DNA of 64,000 nt from JAFGBN01 sp964394145 (GTDB lineage Bacteria > Chloroflexota > Dehalococcoidia > GIF9 > AB-539-J10), in assembly GCA_964394145.1 (NCBI GenBank), contig CAYMVL010000034.1:1-64000 (forward strand), in the 5' to 3' direction. Position 1 is the first letter of the stretch. Every line of letters begins with the position of its first letter. The notes below the pieces were generated by a model. That model was not told the DNA's origin and did no database searches. It saw nothing but the letters and a program-made list of their open reading frames with translations. The position numbers and the translations under genes were made by a program. This document shows positions 25,533-33,713 of this stretch, piece by piece.

Positions 25533-26759
25533 ATGCGGCTAAAAAAGACTCCCAGAAACGCCTGGCTCGTATTGGGATGCGCTTGGTTACTCGGCTTCAT
25601 CATGTACTCGGGCATACTCTGTATCCCGCCGATGCAACACATCATTCAAGCAGAGCTGGCGCTAAGTCATGCTCAAATGGGGCTTATCTTTTCTATGCCG
25701 CTTCTCGTCCTTGTAGCTATCGCTATACCGAGCGGCTGGCTGGCTGACAGAATTGGTATCCGAACAGCAGCAGGAATCGGGGCAATTGTAATTACGGCGG
25801 CCAGCTTTTTGAGGGGAGTTTTCTCCTCAGATTTCGAGACGCTCCTTGCCCTTACAGCGCTCTATGGTGCAGGATTTGCTCTGATATACCCCAACCTCCC
25901 CAAGCTTGTAGCAGCATGGTTTCCACTTGAAAAAATTGGGCTAGCCACAGGAATCTATACAACAGGACTATGTCTCGGTTTTGCCGTGCCGTTTACTATC
26001 ACGTTGCCTGTAGTCTTCCCTGTGACCAATACTTTTCAGGGTGTCTTCTATATATGGGCTATTCCAGCACTGGTGGCTACTATATTATGGTGGATTATCG
26101 TTAGAGAACCACCCCCTGTTGATAAGAGTATGATTGCTGGACAGGTGGCTGGAGAGGGAAACGACAGCTTGTCTCAGCCGCTATGGAAAAATAAGAACAT
26201 CTGGCTGGTAGCCGTCATATTCTTCTTTAACGACGTTCACATGTACACATGGTCGGACTGGACCCCGACGCTATTACAGGCTAAGGGCGCACCAGAAGAT
26301 TTAGCAGCAGTAATAGCATCAGTCATGCTCTGGGTGAGCATACCTGTACTGCTGCTCGCACCATGGGGCTCCTATAGAGTTGGCCTGAGAAAGCCATTTC
26401 TTTGGGGCTCTGCCATTGTGCTCATTGTGTCATCATTGGCTGCAGTATTCGCTCCGTTATCAGCTAGCTGGCTTCTTATGGTCGCCGTTGGCATTGGAAC
26501 AAATGTAGCGTTCCCGATACTACTGGCGCTGCCCGTAGAAATGGTACCGAAACAGTTTGTCGGTCGGGCAAGCGGAATGATACTTTCCATAGCATATATA
26601 GGTGGCTTCATCGGCCCCTTGCTGGCGGGACACATTCTTGACATCACAGGAAATCTTGACCCTGTCTTCTTTGCTCTGGCAGGGGTGGCTCTAGCCTGGA
26701 CAATCGTCAGTTTCTTAATACCGGAAACCGGCAAGAAAGCCAGATTGAAAAGCTCATAA
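25533..26759 (+). CDS. MFS transporter
   Basis: About 408 residues with 12 predicted membrane helices. It has the MFS loop 2-3 signature SGWLADRIGIRT (about 66-77) and a PNLPKLVAAWFPLEKIG block after helix 4. Overall resemblance is to the NarK/CynX-like group, so an anion or small organic acid is possible, but the substrate is unknown. The ATG at 25533 has GGGAAAG upstream; a GTG 15 bp earlier is the alternative. Confidence 0.85.
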   Translation: MRLKKTPRNAWLVLGCAWLLGFIMYSGILCIPPMQHIIQAELALSHAQMGLIFSMPLLVLVAIAIPSGWLADRIGIRTAAGIGAIVITAASFLRGVFSSDFETLLALTALYGAGFALIYPNLPKLVAAWFPLEKIGLATGIYTTGLCLGFAVPFTITLPVVFPVTNTFQGVFYIWAIPALVATILWWIIVREPPPVDKSMIAGQVAGEGNDSLSQPLWKNKNIWLVAVIFFFNDVHMYTWSDWTPTLLQAKGAPEDLAAVIASVMLWVSIPVLLLAPWGSYRVGLRKPFLWGSAIVLIVSSLAAVFAPLSASWLLMVAVGIGTNVAFPILLALPVEMVPKQFVGRASGMILSIAYIGGFIGPLLAGHILDITGNLDPVFFALAGVALAWTIVSFLIPETGKKARLKSS

Positions 26760-26835
26760 TCAATCTTTGTATGCTTGTCATGCAATCCCGCTGCATAAGC
26801 TACACGTAACGAGACTTCAGAGCTCTTGGTCCCAG

Positions 26836-27600
26836 TCAGGTCTTGCATTCACGCTTTAGCCAGTGCAGTACAGCAGTCATCGCTGCTTCTTCAAGCCGCA
26901 GCCTGTGTGGAGCATTTGGAATTATCACGAGTTCCCTGGGCTCTTTGGCTTTCTGGTAGAGTCTATGAGCATGTTCCAGAGGCACCAGTTCGTCGTTATC
27001 TCCATGGACCAGAAGTAAGGGGTGGGGAGAAATGCTGTTTATCCAGCGGATTGGTGCGATGGTTTCAAAGCCGTTCCGCCAGCGTTCCTCCGAGGAGGGG
27101 AAGTCCCCATCCCTGATGGCTCCGATTTCGCGGAAGTGTTCTAGCATAGAGTGTGTCTCCGCCTTTTGCATAAGAGAGTCGAATTCAGCAGGGCAAGCAC
27201 AGGATGCTACTGAAGATACCCTGAGGTCATGAGCGGCGACGTAAACGCTCACCGCCGCACCGCCACTGAAGCCAAGCAGGCAAATGCGCGCCTGGTCCAC
27301 TTCTTCCAGGCCCGAAAGAAAATCAATGGCAGCGAGCAAGTCACGGCTCCAGCCCATCATGTCCAGGTTACCCTGGCTTCTCCCTGTGCCCCGGAAATTA
27401 AAGATTAAGGTTACGAAGCCGGCAGCGCAGAAGTTTTCTGCCAGCAGAGCATAGCCCCTGTCGCCAGGATTGTAGGGGGTGGCAGGGATGCCGTGGCAAA
27501 TACACAAGGCAGGAAGAGGGCTCTTTGCCGTTTGCGGCATGTGGAGTTCGCCCGCCAATTTGAGACCATCGACTGCCAGAATAATCTCTATTTTTCTCAT
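26836..27600 (-). CDS. Alpha/beta-hydrolase (dienelactone hydrolase-like)
   Basis: About 254 residues. The oxyanion region is CHGIPATPYN; the nucleophile elbow is GFSGGAAVS (about 107-115); the acid is in HGDNDELVPLEHA (about 199) and the His in IPNAPHRL (about 233), a complete Ser-Asp-His triad. Likely an esterase or peptidase-like hydrolase. A start at the ATG of MRKIEI (27600) is preferred to one 45 bp upstream, because family alignment begins there and GGGG lies before it. Confidence 0.85.
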   Translation of the reverse strand: MRKIEIILAVDGLKLAGELHMPQTAKSPLPALCICHGIPATPYNPGDRGYALLAENFCAAGFVTLIFNFRGTGRSQGNLDMMGWSRDLLAAIDFLSGLEEVDQARICLLGFSGGAAVSVYVAAHDLRVSSVASCACPAEFDSLMQKAETHSMLEHFREIGAIRDGDFPSSEERWRNGFETIAPIRWINSISPHPLLLVHGDNDELVPLEHAHRLYQKAKEPRELVIIPNAPHRLRLEEAAMTAVLHWLKRECKT

Positions 27601-27679
27601 CTGATCTACCCCGTCATTGTGGCTCATAGAAGGGGAACACTTCAACTATAGTAGGCGTCTCTCTGCAACTCCGATAAAG

Positions 27680-28960
27680 CTAAGGACGAACCTGCCCCGT
27701 GCCGAAGATAATCCACTTGTAGCTCGTGAGTTCCTTGAGAGCCATAGGGCCGCGCGCATGAAATTTCTGGGTGCTTATACCTATCTCGGCGCCCAGACCA
27801 AACTGGCTGCCGTCGGTGAAACGGGTGCTGGCGTTGGCATAGACACAGGCGGCATCGACCTCATTCAGGAACCTCATAACCGCAGAATAATCCTCGGCGA
27901 CGATAGCTTCCGAGTGCCCTGAGCCATATCTCGCGATATGCTCTAACGCTTCATCCAGCGAGTCCACTACCTTGATAGCCGCCTTTAATGATAGATACTC
28001 CTTGCCCCAGTCCTCTCCAGTTGCTGGAACCAGGACCGATTTCAAAGAATCAGAGCGCTCCAGGATAGCTATAGCCCGCTCATCGCAATGCATTTCCACG
28101 CCTCCCTGGGCCAACTCCTTGGCGACGGCAGGCAGATAGGCTTGAGCAATCTGGCTGTGAACCAGAACGCAGTCCAGGGCGTTGCACACGGTAGGGCGCT
28201 GCACCTTGGCATTATAGACAATAGCTACCGCCTTATTCAGGTCAGCGCTCTTGTCCACATAGGTGTGGCAGACACCCACTCCTCCGCTGATTACCGGCAT
28301 GCTGGCATTCTCTGAGACAAGCTTTATCAGTCCCGGGCCACCGCGGGGAATTATCAGGTCGATTACCCCCTTCATTTTAAGCATATAATTCACTAAAGCA
28401 CGTTCCGTCGATTGGACAAATTGAATTGCCCCCTGGGGCACTCCAGCCTGGGAGCAGGCTTCTTGTGCTACTCTGGCTAACGCACTGTTCGAATTGACTG
28501 CTTCCCTGCCACCACGGAGAATACTCGCATTGCCCGATTTGAGGCAGAGGCTTGATATATCGATGGTGACGTTCGGGCGGCTCTCATATACTGCTCCTAT
28601 AACCCCTAGAGGCACCCGCTTCTTGCCTATCTGCAGACCATTGGGCAGACTCCGCATCTCAAATATCTCGCCCACCGGGTCCGGCAACGCAGCTACTGTT
28701 CTTGTGTCCTGCGCTATACTTTCAAGGCGACCTGGCGATAGCAAAAGCCTGTCGAGCATGGCCTCACTCATGCCGGAAGCTTTAGACTCTTCGTAATCGA
28801 TTTTATTTGCAGCCAAAATTTCCTTCTGTTGATCCATAACAGCTTCAGCAACATCAAGTAAAGCTCTGTTCTTCGTTTCTGTAGGCAGAAAAGCAAGCTT
28901 TCTTGCCGCCGATTTGGCTAAGTTCCCTTTTTCTTCCAGTTCCCTTACAGCTGATTCCAT
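27680..28960 (-). CDS. proA: Gamma-glutamyl phosphate reductase
   Basis: A 426-residue enzyme of the aldehyde dehydrogenase superfamily that reduces gamma-glutamyl phosphate to glutamate semialdehyde in proline synthesis. Family blocks: KRVPLGVIGAVYESRPNVT (about 113-131), ALDCVLVHSQIA with the catalytic Cys in PTVCNALDC (about 255), and FTDGSQFGLGAEIGISTQKF near the end. AAAGGAGAAAGACC precedes the ATG. Its partner proB lies 3.6 kb away in the same direction, with unrelated genes inserted between them. Confidence 0.95.
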   Translation of the reverse strand: MESAVRELEEKGNLAKSAARKLAFLPTETKNRALLDVAEAVMDQQKEILAANKIDYEESKASGMSEAMLDRLLLSPGRLESIAQDTRTVAALPDPVGEIFEMRSLPNGLQIGKKRVPLGVIGAVYESRPNVTIDISSLCLKSGNASILRGGREAVNSNSALARVAQEACSQAGVPQGAIQFVQSTERALVNYMLKMKGVIDLIIPRGGPGLIKLVSENASMPVISGGVGVCHTYVDKSADLNKAVAIVYNAKVQRPTVCNALDCVLVHSQIAQAYLPAVAKELAQGGVEMHCDERAIAILERSDSLKSVLVPATGEDWGKEYLSLKAAIKVVDSLDEALEHIARYGSGHSEAIVAEDYSAVMRFLNEVDAACVYANASTRFTDGSQFGLGAEIGISTQKFHARGPMALKELTSYKWIIFGTGQVRP

Positions 28961-29112
28961 GGTCTTTCTCCTTTCATGACGCCATCATATAACTGAGGCG
29001 GTGAATTCTGGTGCTTGTGCCCCTATTTATTGTACGCCCTTGAAGCGCAAAATCGAATGGTGCATTGATATACCAGAGATAGCTGCCCCTTTTGATTTTT
29101 GCCCTCCTTAAC

Positions 29113-29140
29113 TTGACATATTATATAACCCATGTATGAT
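29113..29140 (+). promoter_or_regulatory. Sigma-70-type promoter for the coiled-coil gene
   Basis: TTGACA (29113-29118), a 16-bp A/T-rich spacer and TATGAT (29135-29140). The start near 29147 gives a 95-nt leader before the strong ribosome site at about 29226. Confidence 0.7.
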
Positions 29141-29241
29141 TATAGTATATCCATCTGATGAGCAATCAGGCCGACCCCATCTGTGGCGAGAGACCGAGGC
29201 AGCGAAGCTATCAAGATAGCATAAAAGGAGGAGGTGACAAA

Positions 29242-30156
29242 ATGGAAGACAAGCGGCTAATAGAGAGGGAGGAACTCGATCTGGAAAAGATGGGCCTGGA
29301 AGAAACGCAGCTGGCAGAGCAACTATACAACAGTGCTGGACTAGACCCCGTGGTTGATGCGGGGTTGAAAGACTACGATAAACATCTCCAACGAGAGGAT
29401 AAGTTGATCAGTAAAGTGCTAGGCCCACGAGGAAGCGATATAAAGGGCTATGGGGAGGCTGTAGCCAAGAGAGTCGCCTTCGCTATATACACCCTGTTAA
29501 ACAAGCAGTATGGTGGGAAAGTGGGAGATTTGAGGTCATACATAATGACACTGGAAGAAGAACGTGACTGGGCGAATGCAAACTACGACGAACTCATGGG
29601 AAGGGTAGTCGGAATATTAGGAGAGGAATACAAGGGCTTAAGGACTGATTCCAAAGAATTTATGGAAAAGTTAACCGGAGTATTGGGAGAAGACCTCAAG
29701 GAGTCGAGGATTAATCACGAAGCGCTTGCAGCGAAGCTAGCCGACATAGATGGTTTGAGGTCACAGGTAAAAACCCTGCATGAGGAAAAGGCGCAAATGG
29801 AAGAAAGTCACAAGGCGGAAATAGCCGGGCTGGATTCAAACATGAAGGCGCTAGAATCAGAAAAAACAGCTTTGACAGGCGACCTTACAGAGTTGAGAAA
29901 GGACTACGCCCGGCTCAAGACAGCTATAACAAGCGTAGGCGGAACAATCCCGCATGACGCAATAAGGGAAAAGGTGGGGGAGGAAGTCCATAGCCTTCTA
30001 CTCAAGGATTCCAGAGTACAACGTGTTCTGGTAGGCGGTATGGGTAAATTCGTTGACTTCAAGAAATACCTGGGCATTGCTGCCGAGCTGGGAGGTAGAG
30101 AAGCATCTAGAAACGCAGAAGAAATATTAGGGGAAACGCTTAAGACGGTCCAGTAG
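29242..30156 (+). CDS. Coiled-coil protein of unknown function
   Basis: 304 residues, very rich in charged residues. Residues 1-90 are helical and acidic with a compact segment (LGPRGSDIKGYGEAVAKRVA). Residues about 95-235 are a long coiled coil (LRSQVKTLHEEKAQMEESHK and neighbours). A C-terminal domain follows (GKFVDFKKYLGIAAELGG to the end). No membrane segment or known domain. AAAGGAGGAGGTGACAAA before the ATG at 29242 decides the start over one 84 bp upstream. It has its own promoter, and a decayed second copy of its C-terminus lies at 32039-32300. A structural or scaffold role is a guess. Confidence 0.8.
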   Translation: MEDKRLIEREELDLEKMGLEETQLAEQLYNSAGLDPVVDAGLKDYDKHLQREDKLISKVLGPRGSDIKGYGEAVAKRVAFAIYTLLNKQYGGKVGDLRSYIMTLEEERDWANANYDELMGRVVGILGEEYKGLRTDSKEFMEKLTGVLGEDLKESRINHEALAAKLADIDGLRSQVKTLHEEKAQMEESHKAEIAGLDSNMKALESEKTALTGDLTELRKDYARLKTAITSVGGTIPHDAIREKVGEEVHSLLLKDSRVQRVLVGGMGKFVDFKKYLGIAAELGGREASRNAEEILGETLKTVQ

Positions 30157-30489
30157 AAGGCGTCTAAGGAAACTTTATTTTTGACTCCAGCTCCCTCATC
30201 ATTGATTCCAATGTGCGTTAAATCCTTAGCCCCCCCAGTTTTCAAGGACTGGGAAAGGATTAGAATAGACTAGCTTCATGGTGTGCTCAGCCGACGCGTG
30301 GCATGGCGAGGACGAATCCCTGACCTGAACAGAAACCCGAAGCTTCAAACTGCATAACTGCGGTTCAAAGCCCCGGGTCACTTTAACATCACCCAGCCAT
30401 TCGGATCTAGCTCACGACTTGCCCGTCCAGTGAGGGGCCGTGCTTAGTCAGACCTACTTTGCTCTATCATTCCTAATGGCATCCTGTAA
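30157..30489. other. Intergenic region, 330 bp
   Basis: Lies between the convergent coiled-coil and binding-protein genes. It contains an imperfect stem-loop near 30218-30268 (AATCCTT/AAGGATT outside CCCAGT/ACTGGG), without a T-run, which may limit read-through. No gene seen. Confidence 0.4.
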
Positions 30490-31818
30490 TCAGGGCATAG
30501 GAAATATCGGCTCGTGCGTGGGCTTCAGCCAGTCATGCTGAGAGAGAGTTATCTCGAGTCGCCAGACGTGCGGCTCGTCGGTCTTTGCCCACTGACCAAA
30601 AAAGAGCGGAATACCGCTGAAGTGGTCCTCCTGCATAAAATCCACGCGGCCATTGATTGTCAGCATGTCGGTTTCCCCTATGGCGTTCTTGATTGCAGCG
30701 GCGTCAAGCGTGCCTGCCCTTTCAATGGCATCAAACATAACCTGCGCTGGCAAATACCCGTGCCCAATGGCCGGGTTCAGAGGTTGTCCTGTGTCCTCGG
30801 TCCATCTTTGTGTGAGAGATTCTGCGGTCGTCCCACCTATACCAGGGCACATTTGCGCTGGATATACCCGATCCCACCATACTTCTACACCAACGCCCCA
30901 CGGCAGGTCACCACCCCAGGATGATACATCTACGTAAAACAGAGGGGCGGCACCACAACTTACTATTTTTGGCTTGAAGCCCTGCGAGTGCATTTGCTTC
31001 CGGAGTGTCGCAAAATCTGAGGCATGAGTGTTGCCCCATAATATTTCAACATTGTTGCTCTTCCACTCGCTTATTATGGGAGTGAAGTCCGTAGTACCCT
31101 GAGGAAATAGTCCTAGCTTCTTGTCCAAGCCCACAACTGTCAAACCATATTCCTCCAATGCGGCTGGGAACAGTGCGTACCAACCAAGGCTATCTGGATC
31201 GTCCGAAGCAAAGACTCCTGCTACCTTATTGGTCTCGTCAGCAAACTTGTCCAGCATCTGAAACCAGCAGTCCTTTATGGTATATCCCGGTGCATGCGCG
31301 AAATAACCCGCCGGGTACGGCATCGCAATGTGAAATCCAATCATCCACGTATATTCCCAGTGTCCATCTACTTCCTGTCGCTGAGAATACCAAGGCTCAT
31401 AAGGACCACCTCCAACTATGAAAGGCACCTCATATATGTCAGCTACAGTTGCTACAGGCCCGTTTATCGCTACCGATACATCGACCCCTAGTAACGCGTC
31501 TACTTCGTCGCGGAGACACAGGTCCTCAGCCAGAGTGGTCACTTTTGTAGGGTCGCTCTCACAATCAGTCACTATCAATCTTACGGGTAGCTTAGTTCCG
31601 TACTCCTGCACATATACTCCACCGTGCGCATTTATATCGTCAATAGCGGCCTGCATTCCGTATACACACCCCTCGCCGAAGCCGGCAAACATACCCGTCA
31701 TCGGCGAAACGGTGCCAATAAGAATCTCTTCAGCTTCCGGAGCGGCAGGCTGACAGCCGCCGAATATCAGCGGAAGTAATAACACAACCGTTATCGCAAT
31801 TACCAAAAACTTCTTCAT
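30490..31818 (-). CDS. LivJ-type ABC substrate-binding lipoprotein 2 (orphan)
   Basis: A 442-residue type I periplasmic binding protein, with a signal ending in lipobox IFGGC (about 18-22) and a mature domain starting ILIGTVSPMTGMFAGF. It aligns along its length with the protein at 885-2279 (MxAGx-DDINxxGGVYVxxY-KLPxRLIV-ESDP, then GLFPxGTTDF and a GIGGTT block), so the two are paralogues. Their signal peptides differ. AAGGAGG precedes the ATG. No permease or ATPase is nearby. Ligand unknown. Confidence 0.9.
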   Translation of the reverse strand: MKKFLVIAITVVLLLPLIFGGCQPAAPEAEEILIGTVSPMTGMFAGFGEGCVYGMQAAIDDINAHGGVYVQEYGTKLPVRLIVTDCESDPTKVTTLAEDLCLRDEVDALLGVDVSVAINGPVATVADIYEVPFIVGGGPYEPWYSQRQEVDGHWEYTWMIGFHIAMPYPAGYFAHAPGYTIKDCWFQMLDKFADETNKVAGVFASDDPDSLGWYALFPAALEEYGLTVVGLDKKLGLFPQGTTDFTPIISEWKSNNVEILWGNTHASDFATLRKQMHSQGFKPKIVSCGAAPLFYVDVSSWGGDLPWGVGVEVWWDRVYPAQMCPGIGGTTAESLTQRWTEDTGQPLNPAIGHGYLPAQVMFDAIERAGTLDAAAIKNAIGETDMLTINGRVDFMQEDHFSGIPLFFGQWAKTDEPHVWRLEITLSQHDWLKPTHEPIFPMP

Positions 31819-32038
31819 TCTTAGTTCCTCCTTCCACCCTTATATTATAGGCGATATAATGGACTGTAATCTTATGGAGTGTTAGTACTTATCCCCATTC
31901 TACACCTCCCTCCTGCTCTGCCACCCAGACTCTCCAGAATCTTCTTGGCTGTCTCGAGCCAGTGGCAAGCAACGTATGCGTGTCACTATTAATAGCTTCC
32001 ACTTCCTATTCTACGCTTCTTTGCCAGCTTGTCAACCA

Positions 32039-32300
32039 ATGGGCGACTATGACCGACTGAAAAGAGCTATGGCCACGGTGGCCGGAGCAATTCCGCATGA
32101 GGAAACAAGAAAAGAGGTTAGGTGTCGAGGTACAATAGCTTGCTCGCAAGCATTCCAAAGTACCGGATATGGTAGTAGATGGTTTGGAAATGTCTATTGA
32201 CTTTAAGAAGTATCTGGGAATTGCTGTTGAGCCGGGGAGTAAGGAAGCGTCCATGCATGCGGAAGAGATATTCGGTGAGACGCTTAGTACAGTCCAGTAG
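32039..32300 (+). pseudogene. Decayed C-terminal copy of the coiled-coil gene
   Basis: YDRLKRAMATVAGAIPHEETRKEV (read in two pieces) and, after a frameshift near 32125, MSIDFKKYLGIAVEPG and EEIFGETLSTVQ-stop match the end of the protein at 29242-30156 (YARLKTAITSVGGTIPHD; FVDFKKYLGIAAELGG; EEILGETLKTVQ). The N-terminal two thirds are missing and the frame is broken. The intact and decayed copies flank the orphan binding protein. Confidence 0.85.
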
Positions 32301-32526
32301 GAGGCCATAGGGCCTTCAAAGTCTTTGATAAAGTCCGGTGTGAATTCCAAGCCACGTCTGCTGACTATCTGGCTCGTAAGCCGCGAAGTTTTGGTTGAAC
32401 TTGCCCTTCAGATCAGAGAAGCGATGTGCTGCCCTCTCACAAATATGGTCTCTGTTGCAATGCTAGTTATACCGCTCGAGGAAATGCTTGTGAAATGCTA
32501 TCTGTTGATTTCCCTTTTCCTACCCT

Positions 32527-33639
32527 TCACGCCATCACCATATTGTTCCTGTGAATGACCTCGTCGCCATAATCGTGGCCCAGAAGGCCGGGTATCTTAT
32601 CGGAATGCGCCCCTTTGATAGCGAGGATATCGTTAGAACCATAATTCGCGATTCCGCAGGCTATATGCTTGCCCGCCTTATCAAATATGTCCACGATGTC
32701 GCCGCGCTGAAACTTCCCGCGCACGTCCAGAATACCGGCAGGAAGCAGGCTTTTGCTCTGCTGCTTGAGAGCTGCCGTAGCGCCCTCATCAACGACCAGC
32801 TTGCCTTTACAGGCTAGCCCGCTAAGCATCCACCTCTTTCTGCTTTCCATCTTATTTACCTGCGCTGGGAAAAGCGTGCCCAGGCTCTCTCCTCCAGCGA
32901 TTCTCAGTAAAATATCGGGCTCCCGTCCATCAGCGATGATGACATCTGTTCCTGAAGAGGTAGCCAACCTGGCTGCCTCAATCTTGGTTATCATCCCGCC
33001 GATTCCCCGCCAATTGGTAGTATCGCTGGCTAGGCGTTCAATTTCAGCATCAATCTTGTCTACCCGGGGGATAAGCTGTGCTTCCGGATTGTAATGAGGG
33101 TCGGCAGTATACAGACCGCTGATATCGGAGAGCAGCACCAGAAGGTCGGCATCGACCAGATTGCACACCATAGCTGAGAGGTTATCATTATCTCCAAATT
33201 TAAACTGCTCAATCTCGTCAATCGCAATCACGTCATTCTCATTAACGATGCAGACCACGTCTAGCTCCATAAGAGCCAGCAGGGTATTGCGGGCATTAAG
33301 GTATCCGGCACGGTCGGAGATATCTTCCTTAGTAAGCAACGCCTGAGCAATGGTCATACCATGCTGACTGAAGAGTTGCTCATAGGTGTGCATTAGGTAG
33401 CCCTGCCCTATTGAAGCCAGAACCTGTTTGAACGGAGTCCCCTTGCGTTCCCTGATGCCGCCCAGCCGTTCTGACCCGGCAGCGACGGCGCCCGAGGAGA
33501 CCACGATTAGACTCTTCCCCTGGTGCTGAAGCTGGGCTACCTGTTTCACCAGGCCCGACATTATAGACAAATCGAGGTTGTCGCTCCCCGAGGTGATGAG
33601 ACCGGTGCCAAATTTAGCTACTATCCGACTATAAAGCAT
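32527..33639 (-). CDS. proB: Glutamate 5-kinase
   Basis: A 370-residue enzyme: an amino-acid kinase domain (KFGTGLITSG; VVSSGAVAAGSERLGG, about 45-60; FGDNDNLSAMVCNLVDADLL, about 148-167; GIGGMITKIEAARLATSSGT, about 211-230) followed by a C-terminal PUA domain (about 275-365). It makes gamma-glutamyl phosphate for ProA. No Shine-Dalgarno precedes the ATG, and a TATAAT lies only 8 bp upstream, so the mRNA may be leaderless. Confidence 0.95.
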   Translation of the reverse strand: MLYSRIVAKFGTGLITSGSDNLDLSIMSGLVKQVAQLQHQGKSLIVVSSGAVAAGSERLGGIRERKGTPFKQVLASIGQGYLMHTYEQLFSQHGMTIAQALLTKEDISDRAGYLNARNTLLALMELDVVCIVNENDVIAIDEIEQFKFGDNDNLSAMVCNLVDADLLVLLSDISGLYTADPHYNPEAQLIPRVDKIDAEIERLASDTTNWRGIGGMITKIEAARLATSSGTDVIIADGREPDILLRIAGGESLGTLFPAQVNKMESRKRWMLSGLACKGKLVVDEGATAALKQQSKSLLPAGILDVRGKFQRGDIVDIFDKAGKHIACGIANYGSNDILAIKGAHSDKIPGLLGHDYGDEVIHRNNMVMA

Positions 33640-33647
33640 TATGTTGG

Positions 33648-33704
33648 ATTATAGCAGCCAGCGAGAACTATGAACAAGTAACGGAAAACTCACTATGCTA
33701 AAAT
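33648..33704. promoter_or_regulatory. Divergent proB/mfd promoter region
   Basis: On the minus strand TATAAT (complement of 33648-33653) lies 8 bp from the proB ATG, with TTGTTC about 18 bp further upstream. On the plus strand TAAAAT (33699-33704) lies 9 bp before the mfd ATG. Neither gene has a ribosome site, so both transcripts may start at or next to the start codon. Confidence 0.45.
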
Positions 33705-33713
33705 TGCTCAATC

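Noticed and set aside
31819..31900. Promoter for the second LivJ-type gene
   Set aside because: A TATAAT is present on the minus strand just before the ribosome site, but no acceptable -35 hexamer lies 16-18 bp upstream.
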